In this document: one piece after another, positions 1-5,570 of the stretch
Position numbering within the stretch: the stretch's first letter is position 1
Layout: the number at the start of each line of letters is the position of its first letter
Assembly: GCF_002364335.1 (NCBI RefSeq)
Contig: NZ_DEXW01000029.1
Coordinates: 1-5,578, forward strand
Direction: 5' to 3'
Source: Winogradskyella sp. UBA3174
Lineage (GTDB): Bacteria > Bacteroidota > Bacteroidia > Flavobacteriales > Flavobacteriaceae
DNA: 5,578 nt
Program-made: the position numbers and the translations under genes
The notes under the pieces: generated by a model
Databases searched by the model: none
What the model was told of the DNA's origin: nothing
What the model saw: the letters and a program-made list of their open reading frames with translations, nothing else

Positions 1-19
1 TTCTGTTCGGTCTAATGAC
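1..19 (-). other. Beginning of a further cassette, cut by the window edge
   Basis: Read on the minus strand, these bases follow the GTT core box of the first repeat and so should be the 5' start of the next cassette. The sequence after the core (GTTGTGTGTCAT) resembles the start of the hydrolase cassette (GTTGTGCGTCAT), so the two cassettes may share related leaders. No gene can be called in so short a stretch. Confidence 0.4.
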
Positions 20-151
20 ACACAACGGTTGGTGTATGATTAGTTGCGTGATTTATGCAACCAATTTACTAAATTAAGCACGAACGGCTATATTCCGAAG
101 GAATTTCGCAAGTGAGCTAAAACTAGCAATTAATTATACACGGTGTTGTGC
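20..151 (-). repeat. attC-like palindromic recombination site, copy 1
   Basis: This 132-bp imperfect palindrome is shared with 1389-1523 and 4673-4806. Outer boxes lie at 20-26 and 145-151; on the minus strand they read GCACAAC (R''-like) and GTTGTGT (R'-like) and pair at 6 of 7 positions. Unpaired spacers of 5 bases (27-31) and 3 bases (142-144) follow. Inner 16-base arms lie at 32-47 and 126-141 with 14 Watson-Crick pairs, and both remaining pairs are G.T on the plus strand. A central hairpin (ATTCC, 3-base loop, GGAAT) lies at 92-104. The order of box, spacer, arm and variable terminal hairpin matches an integron attC. The site starts 16 bases after the hydrolase stop codon. I could not identify the canonical attC extrahelical bases, so the assignment rests on architecture and boundary matching. 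Confidence 0.7.
92..104. repeat. Central hairpin of attC-like copy 1
   Basis: ATTCC and GGAAT are separated by a 3-base loop. The stem differs in sequence from the AAAGTCC/GGACTTT stem at the same place in copies 2 and 3, yet it is still self-complementary. This suggests selection for a folded tip, like the variable terminal structure of attC sites. Confidence 0.55.
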
Positions 152-167
152 GTTGTAATTATGCTAA

Positions 168-1331
168 CTAACGATCTATTTTAATAATTTTATAGTACTG
201 CATTATTAAATTTTTATTGTACGCAATAAAATAAGGTCCGTTCGGATAATTTGATATATCTATTTGATTAATGATATTAGGTATTAAGCTTTGATATACT
301 TGTTGCCCAACCAAGTTGTAAATTGTTAGTATACCATCTGTATGTTCAATTGGTATATGCAGATTTAATTTATCAATTACAGGATTAGGATATATTTCAA
401 TGGATTTCTGCTCACTAATATCTTGGACTGCAAGTACGTTGCAGAACTGAGTGAAATTTGTTTGTGTTGAAGATTGTAATAAATTATCAAAATCATTGAA
501 AGAATTTAGATCATCATATAAGGAATAATCCAGCCATAGTTTCAAAAAATTGAAAGTTATTAATTGCTGTTCCTCTCTTGTAATACCTAGAGTTGGGTTG
601 CAGAATGATTCACCTAGAGAACAATTGAAATTATCATCAGCAAAATAACAATGACCACCATTTATTATGCTGATATGAGTTTTACAATTTGAGGCCAATT
701 CATTATACATGAGGGTTTGGTTTTCATCGGGAGGTGTTACACAATCATCATCTCCGGAATAGATAAGTGTTGGGACAGTAATGTTTTGTGAAGCCGAAAT
801 GGCAGATGGATTAGTTTCTGCGGCAGCGAAAGTCACTAATGTACTTATAATCGAATTATTTTCTGCAGCTAGAAAGGATGCACCTCCACCCATAGAATGA
901 CCAAGAAGCCCCGTTTTAGGAGCCAAAGAGTTAAAGAACAATGAAGAGTTATCATTATTTTCATTTTGCATTTGAGTAGCCGCAAACTTTAAGTCAAGTC
1001 CGAAATTTTCATGACTTGGAGTAAAGGTCATTTCAGTTGTTGGAAAACAAATTACGTAACCATTGGGAACTAATTCCGTCCAAAAATTTTCATAAGATTC
1101 CCAGCTCATTAAAAATCCATGACCAAAAACAATAACAGGAAAATTTCCTGAAGCGATTGGGACATTTTCACCTGGATTATCAGCAGGATAATATATTTCA
1201 GTTTCGATATTTCTGTTTCTATTACTGTCATAGAAAGTAATTGAGGTATGACCTACGTCAAATGATTGTGCTGAAATATTAGCAGAAAAAATCAGTAAAC
1301 CTATAAGTATTAAAAAACTCTTTAATTTCAT
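168..1331 (-). CDS. Secreted serine alpha/beta-hydrolase with T9SS sorting tail
   Basis: Predicted extracellular or cell-surface esterase-like enzyme. Counting from the ATG at 1331 (387 aa), residues 1-22 form a signal peptide (KLK, hydrophobic core, then SAQ). The hydrolase domain spans roughly 25-270. It carries an HGF motif near 71-73 (likely oxyanion region), the nucleophile elbow GHSMG with Ser146 followed by GG, an acidic run GDDD near 194-197 (likely acid), and GGH with His227 as catalytic base. Six cysteines after the elbow suggest disulfides. Residues about 308-387 form a T9SS type A sorting domain (IYPNP, LTIYNLVGQQV, then a Lys-rich end), directing export and surface attachment or release. 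The GHSMGGG elbow and the TVPTLIYSGDDD segment recall the dienelactone hydrolase/polyesterase-lipase-cutinase group; the substrate is unknown. An in-frame GTG at 1340 would add three residues, but ATG is preferred. It is the only gene of its cassette. No TAnnTTTG promoter is visible in the roughly 55 bases upstream. Confidence 0.88.
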   Translation of the reverse strand: MKLKSFLILIGLLIFSANISAQSFDVGHTSITFYDSNRNRNIETEIYYPADNPGENVPIASGNFPVIVFGHGFLMSWESYENFWTELVPNGYVICFPTTEMTFTPSHENFGLDLKFAATQMQNENNDNSSLFFNSLAPKTGLLGHSMGGGASFLAAENNSIISTLVTFAAAETNPSAISASQNITVPTLIYSGDDDCVTPPDENQTLMYNELASNCKTHISIINGGHCYFADDNFNCSLGESFCNPTLGITREEQQLITFNFLKLWLDYSLYDDLNSFNDFDNLLQSSTQTNFTQFCNVLAVQDISEQKSIEIYPNPVIDKLNLHIPIEHTDGILTIYNLVGQQVYQSLIPNIINQIDISNYPNGPYFIAYNKNLIMQYYKIIKIDR

Positions 1332-1388
1332 TTTAATCACTATTTTATATTTTGTTTTTACTATTTAATTTTGCTATGAGATTATGAC

Positions 1389-1523
1389 GCACAACGCGTT
1401 TGTGTATGGTTAGTTGCGTGTTTTAAGAGACCAATTTACTAAATAAAACACCAGCCAAGAAAGTCCGTTTGGACTTTCGTAAATAGGCGAGAACCAAGCA
1501 ATTAATTATACACGGTGTTGTAT
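1389..1523 (-). repeat. attC-like palindromic recombination site, copy 2
   Basis: This 135-bp copy has the same plan as copy 1. Outer boxes are at 1389-1395 (minus strand GTTGTGC) and 1517-1523 (minus strand ATACAAC). Spacers are 6 bases (1396-1401) and 3 bases (1514-1516). Arms are at 1402-1417 and 1498-1513, with 13 of 16 Watson-Crick pairs and three G.T pairs on the plus strand. The central hairpin is at 1459-1478. The two outer boxes of this copy pair less well than those of the other copies, as expected if they derive from two different cassettes. It starts 6 bases after the DinB-like gene's stop codon and ends about 55 bases upstream of the hydrolase start. Confidence 0.7.
1459..1478. 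repeat. Central hairpin of attC-like copy 2
   Basis: A perfect 8-bp stem (GAAAGTCC/GGACTTTC) closes a GTTT loop. There is no T-run after it on either strand, so it is not a convincing intrinsic terminator. It is read as the tip of the folded recombination site. Confidence 0.6.
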
Positions 1524-1529
1524 GCAGTA

Positions 1530-2000
1530 TTATTTGCTCGATATTATTTTTCTAATCAATATTATTTGTGCAAGATGATAATAACTATGTTCAATCATTC
1601 CATCTATATTTCTTTTATAATTCCCGTATTTTTCCTCAATAAATATTTGTTTTAATTTTTCCTCTGACATTTTTTCTATTAAAACACATAACTTTTCTGT
1701 GTCTTTCCAAAACTTATTTAAAAACGTTTTCCATTCATTTTGCGATTCTATTGGTGGAAAGTCAAAACTTTTTTTATCACTTATTTCAAGTTTTCCACTT
1801 AAAAACACATTTTTTATTCCATTAATATAGTAGTGATTGTGTTGTGCTAGTTCTGAAATAGTATTTAGTGATAGAAATTTTGTGTTCGTAATTTTCCAAT
1901 CGATACTTTCCAATAGTTCTTTATAATTGGTATCTGCTATCCAAGTTCCACTAAGGATTACTTCTCGAATTCTACTTGCTAATTGTTCTGTTTTGTTCAC
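1530..2000 (-). CDS. DinB-fold protein (putative metal-binding)
   Basis: A 156-aa protein, about the usual length for a DinB-family four-helix bundle. Family members bind a divalent metal through three histidines, and some act as thiol-dependent transferases. Here the candidates are His54/His56 in the AQHNHYYING segment and His138 plus His142 in an HxxxH (EHSYYHLAQ) near the C-terminus. It is probably cytoplasmic, with no signal peptide or membrane segment. The start is a GTG. Immediately upstream in frame are only two codons and then the stop of the preceding gene's frame (TAA AAA TTA GTG), and no other methionine occurs in the first 110 residues, so the GTG is nearly forced. It lies 6 bases behind the GyrI-like gene and is certainly co-transcribed with it. 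It is the last gene of its cassette. The exact reaction is unknown. Confidence 0.8.
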   Translation of the reverse strand: MNKTEQLASRIREVILSGTWIADTNYKELLESIDWKITNTKFLSLNTISELAQHNHYYINGIKNVFLSGKLEISDKKSFDFPPIESQNEWKTFLNKFWKDTEKLCVLIEKMSEEKLKQIFIEEKYGNYKRNIDGMIEHSYYHLAQIILIRKIISSK

Positions 2001-2006
2001 TAATTT

Positions 2007-2552
2007 TTATTCTTTAACTGATATAAACGTTTCAACTTCGGCATTTTCTCCATCATAATATTTTTTTCCGTGAACTGTAAAATCAGCGTTGTAAGTTCGG
2101 TTTAAGTCTTTATTTTGCCAAATTTCCATCCAAGTAGCAAGAACTGCTTTTGGCATCTTGCCTTTTGAAACGTATTTTTGATATGTATTTTTTTTAATTG
2201 TAATTCCCACAAAATCTTCGGGAATATTTTCTAATGTGTTTACTGTCAATCCGATAATTAATGTATAAGGTCCATTGAAATCTGTTTCATAGTCCGTGTA
2301 AACTGCATAAATATCATCTTTTATTTTGTTCGGAATTTGATTTTGAATTTCTTCGCCCCAAAATTTCCCCCAAAGTGCCTCAATATCTTTAGCAGATTGT
2401 CCATTTTCATTTGTTGTTCTTACGGAAATTCCGATTACACTAAATTTTTCAATTATTTGATTGTTCATAGTTTTAGAGTTTTTTGTTTGTGATATTGCTT
2501 TAATTGAGAATAGCAAAGATGCCGTAAGTAAAAAAAATTGAAATCTTTTCAT
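2007..2552 (-). CDS. GyrI-like / integron-associated effector-binding protein with apparent signal peptide
   Basis: A 181-aa protein. Residues about 30-180 fit the AraC effector-binding/GyrI-like fold, a small-molecule-binding domain. Visible family features are the opening strand EKFSVIGISVRTTN, the LWGKFWGEEIQNQIPNK helix, the IYAVYTDYETDFNGPYTLIIG strands and the FTVHGKKYYDG segment near the end. It is particularly like the Cass2-type 'integron-associated effector binding' group, which would suit its place in a cassette. Residues 1-21 look like a cleavable signal peptide (KRF, hydrophobic stretch, AISQ), unusual for a domain that normally works in the cytoplasm. Met29 (MNNQIIEKF) could be a second start giving the usual soluble form. 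It sits downstream of the YafY-type regulator across a 52-base gap holding a promoter-like palindrome, and 6 bases before the DinB-like gene. The ligand is unknown. Confidence 0.82.
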   Translation of the reverse strand: MKRFQFFLLTASLLFSIKAISQTKNSKTMNNQIIEKFSVIGISVRTTNENGQSAKDIEALWGKFWGEEIQNQIPNKIKDDIYAVYTDYETDFNGPYTLIIGLTVNTLENIPEDFVGITIKKNTYQKYVSKGKMPKAVLATWMEIWQNKDLNRTYNADFTVHGKKYYDGENAEVETFISVKE

Positions 2553-2575
2553 TGTATTATATTCATTTGTTTGAC

Positions 2576-2598
2576 CACAAATATAAAATACATTTGTG
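2576..2598 (-). promoter_or_regulatory. Promoter-like -7 box inside a 7-bp-arm palindrome (candidate operator)
   Basis: CACAAAT and ATTTGTG form a perfect inverted repeat with a 9-base spacer in the gap upstream of the GyrI-like gene. On the minus strand the right arm contains TATATTTG (2578-2585), matching the Bacteroidota -7 consensus TAnnTTTG, about 25 bases before the ATG at 2552. A TTG at 2600-2602 lies upstream but is closer than the usual -33 spacing, so a -33 box is not convincing. A palindrome over a core promoter suggests repression or activation by a dimeric regulator. The adjacent YafY-type gene is the obvious candidate, by inference only. Confidence 0.5.
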
Positions 2599-2604
2599 AC
2601 AACC

Positions 2605-3324
2605 CTATGGCAAGGGTATTGAACATTTTTTTAGACTAATGTCAAAATATTCTTCAAAGGTGATTTTGTGTGGTTCAAACGCTTGGTTTAATACAGATAA
2701 ATTTTCTATTCGGTCTAAACGAAAAGCTCTATAATCATTTCTTAATCTACAAAATGCTATGAGCAACCAATTTTCTTGAGTGGTGTAAATAGCAAATGGT
2801 TCAATTGTTCTTTCAGTTGATTGGTCATTGTTCGGCGAGTAATAACTTATTTTAACAAGATTAAAATTGGTCAATGCTAACTGAAGTGTCGATAAATAAC
2901 TACTTGTGCGAACGAAGTTGTCATTTTGTCCAAATACAACCCGATTTGAAAGTAAATTAGCTTTGTCTTTCGTGTTACTTCTCAAAACAGATTTAATTTT
3001 ACCAATAGCTTCGGTGTATTCTTTTACAAATGAGGAATCCTTATTTTTTAAAACTAATTGTTCGGCTGTAATCAAAGCGTTGGCTTCACTTTCGGAAAAC
3101 ATTATTGGTGGTATTCTGTAACCTTCCATTAATGTATATCCTTTTCCTTCCTCCGTTATAATTGGAACTCCTGATTGTTCCAATGCCTTAATATCTCGGT
3201 AAATTGTCCTTTTACTAACAAAGAATTTTATAGCAAGTTCTGATGCGGTAAAGAGTTTTTTGGTATGCAATTGGTTTAAGATTGCAGTCAGTCTCGGAAG
3301 CCTTTTAATGTCAATTTCGTTCAT
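2605..3324 (-). CDS. YafY-type HTH/WYL transcriptional regulator
   Basis: A 239-aa DNA-binding regulator, a normal length for compact YafY-type proteins. Residues about 10-60 form a type-11 helix-turn-helix (LTAILNQL ... TASELAIKFFVSKRTIYRDIKALEQSGVPI), followed by the wing GKGYTL and the family-typical EGYRIPP near 67-73. Residues about 140-205 are a WYL domain, with the signature as NWLL at 185-188 and the basic FRLDRI at 201-206. WYL domains sense ligands, often nucleic-acid or stress-related, and regulate nearby genes. This points to control of the GyrI-like and DinB-like genes downstream. The start is the ATG at 3324. An IS3-family element lies 41 bases upstream, so the native promoter has probably been removed or displaced. 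Transcription may now come from the insertion sequence, which has the same orientation. Confidence 0.88.
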   Translation of the reverse strand: MNEIDIKRLPRLTAILNQLHTKKLFTASELAIKFFVSKRTIYRDIKALEQSGVPIITEEGKGYTLMEGYRIPPIMFSESEANALITAEQLVLKNKDSSFVKEYTEAIGKIKSVLRSNTKDKANLLSNRVVFGQNDNFVRTSSYLSTLQLALTNFNLVKISYYSPNNDQSTERTIEPFAIYTTQENWLLIAFCRLRNDYRAFRLDRIENLSVLNQAFEPHKITFEEYFDISLKKCSIPLP

Positions 3325-3365
3325 TTTTTGTCTGACTGTTGGTTTTTTTATAGGTTTTCGTGATA

Positions 3366-3390
3366 TGTCTTGTCCTGAAATACGGCTACA
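3366..3390. repeat. IS3-family terminal inverted repeat, orfB-side end
   Basis: The end begins TGTCTTGTCCTGAAATA and ends GGCTACA. It matches the reverse complement of 4641-4665 at 21 of 25 positions, with differences at positions 3, 5, 6 and 18. The terminal TG is typical of the IS3 family. Confidence 0.85.
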
Positions 3391-3403
3391 GGTTAAAATT
3401 GAT

Positions 3404-4279
3404 TTACGCTGTTTTTAAATATACCATATTAGGTGTTTTATAGTCTAAAGATAAATGTAATCTTATTTCGTTGTATAGATTAATTGCATTTTTTGCAGCT
3501 CTCTTTGCGTGCACCACATTTGTAAAGGTCTGGTCGAGATAAAACTCGTCTTTTAAGATGCCATTTACACGTTCTGCCATTGCGTTTTCATAACAATGAT
3601 TTTCTTCAGTCATACTAATATCTATCTTTTTTCTTTTAAGTATTTGTGTGTATACATTACTGCAATACTGTATTCCTCTGTCAGAGTGGTGTATGAGTCC
3701 TTTAATATTTTTGGCTTGATATACGGCCTTATTAAGCGCTCTCACGCATCCATTTAGTTCCAGGCTATCACTCAGGTCATACCCAACAATTTTTCGAGAA
3801 TACATATCTGTAATAAGAGCCAGGTAGCAAAACCCTTTTACAGTTCTGATGTATGTGATATCCGAAGCCCAAACTTGATTAGGTCTGTTGATTTCCATGT
3901 CTTTTATGATGTTACTATACTTATAAAAGCGATGATGAGAGTTTGTTGTCCTCATCCTATATTTCTTTCTAAGGGTTAGCATTTTATGCTTTCTAAGCAC
4001 ATTAAACAAAGTGTCTCTACCAACTTTTAGATTGGCTTTATTAAACTCGTTACCTAATGATCTTATAAGTTTTCTAACACCTTCTCTAGGAAGGGATTTG
4101 CGTCTTTGCCTAACTATTTTTATAATCTGTTGTTCACGTTCCAAACGTCTGTCAGCCCTATTTTTAAACTTGTAATAGGCATCACGTTTTAGTCCAAAAC
4201 AACCAGTTATAGTTACCAAAGTAGCAAATCCCTTAGATTTCTCTTTGGCTTTGATTAAGGCTTTATACTTAACTTTTTT
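3404..4279 (-). CDS. IS3-family transposase OrfB (rve integrase domain; read as OrfAB by frameshift)
   Basis: DDE-type catalytic half of the transposase. Counting from the TTG codon at 4219, the N-terminal part (about 25-95) is the HTH_21-like region (REGVRKLIRSLG, VGRDTLFNVLRKHK). The rve catalytic core follows, with Asp120 (VWASDITYI), Asp180 (IHHSDRGIQY) and Glu216 (ENAMAERVNG). The 35 residues between the last two are the IS3 DD(35)E signature, and the end LHLSLDYKTPNMVY is also typical. No good independent start exists. The frame is open upstream through KAKEKSKGFAT to the A-run at 4274-4282, so the span given begins in the slippery site. The protein is most likely made as an OrfAB fusion after a -1 shift near the end of orfA. 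The stop codon is 14 bases inside the left inverted repeat. Confidence 0.9.
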   Translation of the reverse strand, partial: KKVKYKALIKAKEKSKGFATLVTITGCFGLKRDAYYKFKNRADRRLEREQQIIKIVRQRRKSLPREGVRKLIRSLGNEFNKANLKVGRDTLFNVLRKHKMLTLRKKYRMRTTNSHHRFYKYSNIIKDMEINRPNQVWASDITYIRTVKGFCYLALITDMYSRKIVGYDLSDSLELNGCVRALNKAVYQAKNIKGLIHHSDRGIQYCSNVYTQILKRKKIDISMTEENHCYENAMAERVNGILKDEFYLDQTFTNVVHAKRAAKNAINLYNEIRLHLSLDYKTPNMVYLKTA

Positions 4280-4626
4280 TTTAGTTCAGCAATAGATTTG
4301 TAGCCTAGATCTTCTGCTGCTACTTCTAGATAGGATTCTTCTACCATAGCATCGAGATCCTTTTTCAACACTAGTTTTTTAAGCTGTTCAATCTCTTTTT
4401 GAAGTGCTTTAATTCGAGATATTTCGTCTTTGGTTTCCACTTTTACTCTGGTGTTCATTAAGTCTGTACGATTGTACTTTTTAATCCATACATTCACTGT
4501 TGTAGGTGCTATGGAATAGAGTTTACAAAGCTCACTTTTTGTGTGCTTTCCTGTACTGAGTTCTGCTAAGATTTTTAATTTAAAAGGTTCACTGTAACGT
4601 CTAATTACTTTGTCATTTTTGTACAT
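4255..4626 (-). CDS. IS3-family transposase OrfA
   Basis: A 123-aa DNA-binding half of the transposase. Residues about 8-55 are a helix-turn-helix of the HTH_Tnp_1 type (SEPFKLKILAEL ... SELCKLYSIAPTTVNVWIKKYN), which recognises the element ends. Residues about 65-92 are a leucine/isoleucine-rich heptad segment (ISRIKALQKEIEQLKKLVLKK), the coiled coil that multimerises the protein. It starts at the ATG at 4626, 15 bases inside the right inverted repeat. Its last 30 bases overlap the OrfB frame, with the slippery A-run just before the terminus. Confidence 0.92.
   Translation of the reverse strand: MYKNDKVIRRYSEPFKLKILAELSTGKHTKSELCKLYSIAPTTVNVWIKKYNRTDLMNTRVKVETKDEISRIKALQKEIEQLKKLVLKKDLDAMVEESYLEVAAEDLGYKSIAELKKKLSIKP
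4273..4279 (-). promoter_or_regulatory. Programmed -1 ribosomal frameshift site of the IS
   Basis: On the minus strand a run of nine A is followed by GTT. The heptamer A AAA AAG sits in the correct phase of orfA (codons AAA AAA AAG), and a one-base backward slip enters the orfB frame (AAA AAA AAA GTT). This is a classical IS3-family slippery site for making OrfAB. I did not establish a downstream stimulatory stem. Confidence 0.85.
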
Positions 4627-4640
4627 AATGTTTAAAATTA

Positions 4641-4665
4641 TGTAGCCTTATTTCAGGACGGGTCA
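4641..4665. repeat. IS3-family terminal inverted repeat, orfA-side end
   Basis: Its reverse complement begins TGACCCGTCCTGAAATA and ends GGCTACA, pairing with 3366-3390. It lies just upstream of orfA and would contain or adjoin the element's promoter. Confidence 0.85.
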
Positions 4666-4672
4666 AAATTGT

Positions 4673-4806
4673 GTACAACGTTTATGTATATGGTTTGTTG
4701 CGTGTTTTAAGCAACTAATTTAGTAAATAATTACCGACCAAAAAAGTCCGCGAGGACTTTCGTAAGTAGGCGATAAGCCAGCAATAAATTATATACGGTG
4801 TTGTAA
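4673..4806 (-). repeat. attC-like palindromic recombination site, copy 3
   Basis: This 134-bp copy has outer boxes at 4673-4679 (minus strand GTTGTAC) and 4800-4806 (minus strand TTACAAC). Spacers are 6 bases (4680-4685) and 3 bases (4797-4799). Arms are at 4686-4701 and 4781-4796, with 13 of 16 Watson-Crick pairs and three plus-strand G.T pairs. The central hairpin is at 4743-4760. Two arm positions differ from copies 1 and 2 on both sides at once (G-C to A-T and A-T to T-A), so pairing is kept. It begins 8 bases after the stop of the exported hypothetical gene. Its other end is 8 bases from the right end of the insertion sequence. Confidence 0.7.
4743..4760. repeat. Central hairpin of attC-like copy 3
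   Basis: AAAGTCC and GGACTTT form a perfect 7-bp stem around a GCGA loop. It occupies the same position as the hairpin in copy 2, with the same stem and a different loop. It is the tip of the folded site rather than a terminator, as no U-run follows. Confidence 0.6.
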
Positions 4807-4814
4807 CCAGTTTT

Positions 4815-5192
4815 TTATTCCGTTTTTTCATAGTAATGATTCAAGTCGTAATTCAATACAATTTTCGGCTTTTCAAAAATCTTATTTATAAAATATGTAC
4901 TGTGTCCAGCTGTTCCCATTTCATATTTGTAAGTCCAGTCAATTTCAGTTGTCATAATTCCATAACTTACTTTATAAGTTCCATTTCCATAATATTCGCT
5001 CGAAAATGTTCCGTTAGACTTTAAAATTAGAGTGTCTGATTTATGAGGTGATTCTAAACAGCAAACTTCATTCCCGTAATTCGTATTTGCATAAACTCCG
5101 ACAACAGAATTTTTCGTCATAGGAATGTCACACTTTAAAACTAAAATTCCGATGAATAAAATTATTCCAATTCCAATTAGGATGCGTTTCAT
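4815..5192 (-). CDS. Hypothetical exported or membrane-anchored protein
   Basis: I do not recognise this 125-aa protein. Residues 4-19 are a strongly hydrophobic N-terminal segment after MKR, so it is a signal peptide or signal anchor. Cys21 follows, but with Lys before it the lipobox is poor and lipoprotein status is doubtful. The rest looks like a small beta-rich domain: VVGVYANTNYG, CCLESP with Cys44-Cys45, LILKSNGTFSSEYYGNGTYKV, then alternating polar/hydrophobic stretches to the end. The 'VGVY ... L.L..NGTF ... GTY' pattern resembles small lipocalin-like periplasmic domains of Bacteroidota, a weak comparison. Its ATG overlaps the stop of the upstream membrane-protein gene by 4 bases (ATGA), indicating translational coupling. 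It is the last gene of its cassette. Confidence 0.7.
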   Translation of the reverse strand: MKRILIGIGIILFIGILVLKCDIPMTKNSVVGVYANTNYGNEVCCLESPHKSDTLILKSNGTFSSEYYGNGTYKVSYGIMTTEIDWTYKYEMGTAGHSTYFINKIFEKPKIVLNYDLNHYYEKTE

Positions 5193-5545
5193 TTAGAATT
5201 AGGTTTAAAAATCAAAATCATAAAGGTCGTAATGAAAATAATTAAAGGTATCTGAAACGCCAAATAGTTAAATTTCTCAATTGGTATTTCTGTTAATCTT
5301 CTAATTAATGGTGTTAGCATTAACCCAAAAATTAAGATTCTAAAAACTCTCCTTTTAAAATATTTTGTGAAAAACGAAATAAGTCCAATTAATCCAATAA
5401 TCGCAAAAATCTGGTCATTATTACCAAATTCAAAACTTGTCCAAAATAACCAAGCTATAAATGGAATTCCAATCATTTGTCCCATTAAAATTATGAGAGA
5501 ATATGAAGTCAAAGAAATCGTTTTTATTATGTTTTCAAATTTCAA
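5189..5545 (-). CDS. Hypothetical small multi-spanning membrane protein
   Basis: I do not recognise this 118-aa protein. Four hydrophobic segments are visible at about 12-35, 45-62, 69-84 and 93-113. The basic stretch KYFKRRVFR lies between the second and third, and RRLTEIPIEKFN between the third and fourth, suggesting a small integral inner-membrane protein. The start is a TTG at 5545. The frame stays open through the cassette boundary to the window edge, and the first in-frame ATG codons (residues 21 and 24) would destroy the first membrane segment. TTG is therefore the best guess but not certain. The start is only about 32 bases from the cassette core site, leaving little room for a promoter, so it is probably transcribed from upstream cassettes. 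It overlaps the next gene by 4 bases. Confidence 0.65.
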   Translation of the reverse strand: MKFENIIKTISLTSYSLIILMGQMIGIPFIAWLFWTSFEFGNNDQIFAIIGLIGLISFFTKYFKRRVFRILIFGLMLTPLIRRLTEIPIEKFNYLAFQIPLIIFITTFMILIFKPNSK

Positions 5546-5570
5546 TTTAACAGGATTTTTCTTAAATTGG

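Larger units (their letters stand above)
3366..4665 (-). mobile_element. Complete IS3-family insertion sequence, 1300 bp
   Basis: Imperfect 25-bp terminal inverted repeats (21 of 25 identical) beginning 5'-TG bound an orfA/orfB pair with a -1 slippery site, all diagnostic of the IS3 family. Both frames and the full DD(35)E set are intact, so the element may be active. No flanking direct repeat is evident: TGATA lies on the left and AAATT on the right. It inserted into cassette B between the cassette boundary (14 bases away) and the YafY-type gene, in the same orientation as the cassette genes. The IS3 subgroup cannot be assigned from sequence reading alone. Confidence 0.9.

Noticed and set aside
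1332..1340. GTG at 1340 as the hydrolase start
   Set aside because: An ATG three codons later gives a normal signal peptide, and no ribosome binding site favours the GTG.
1459..1478. The central hairpins as intrinsic terminators
   Set aside because: The stems are short and no T-run follows on the minus strand, so they fit a folded recombination site better.
2906..3121. A 71-codon open frame on the plus strand
   Set aside because: It lies wholly antisense to the well-supported YafY-type regulator, has no family features, and opposes the direction of all other genes.
20..4806. The repeats as a CRISPR array
   Set aside because: Copies are over 130 bp, imperfect, and 1.2-3.2 kb apart with genes between them; there are no short regular spacers.
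20..4806. The repeats as a MITE or other palindromic transposon family
   Set aside because: No target duplications are visible, every copy sits in the same orientation just after a stop codon, and end boxes match across the cassette rather than across the repeat. It is not fully excluded without a genome-wide survey.
4836..5024. A 62-codon open frame on the plus strand
   Set aside because: It is antisense to the exported hypothetical protein, whose signal segment and coupled start make the minus-strand frame the better call.
5130..5134. A lipobox before Cys21 of the exported hypothetical protein
   Set aside because: Lysine immediately before the cysteine is not compatible with a normal lipobox, so lipoprotein status is not claimed.
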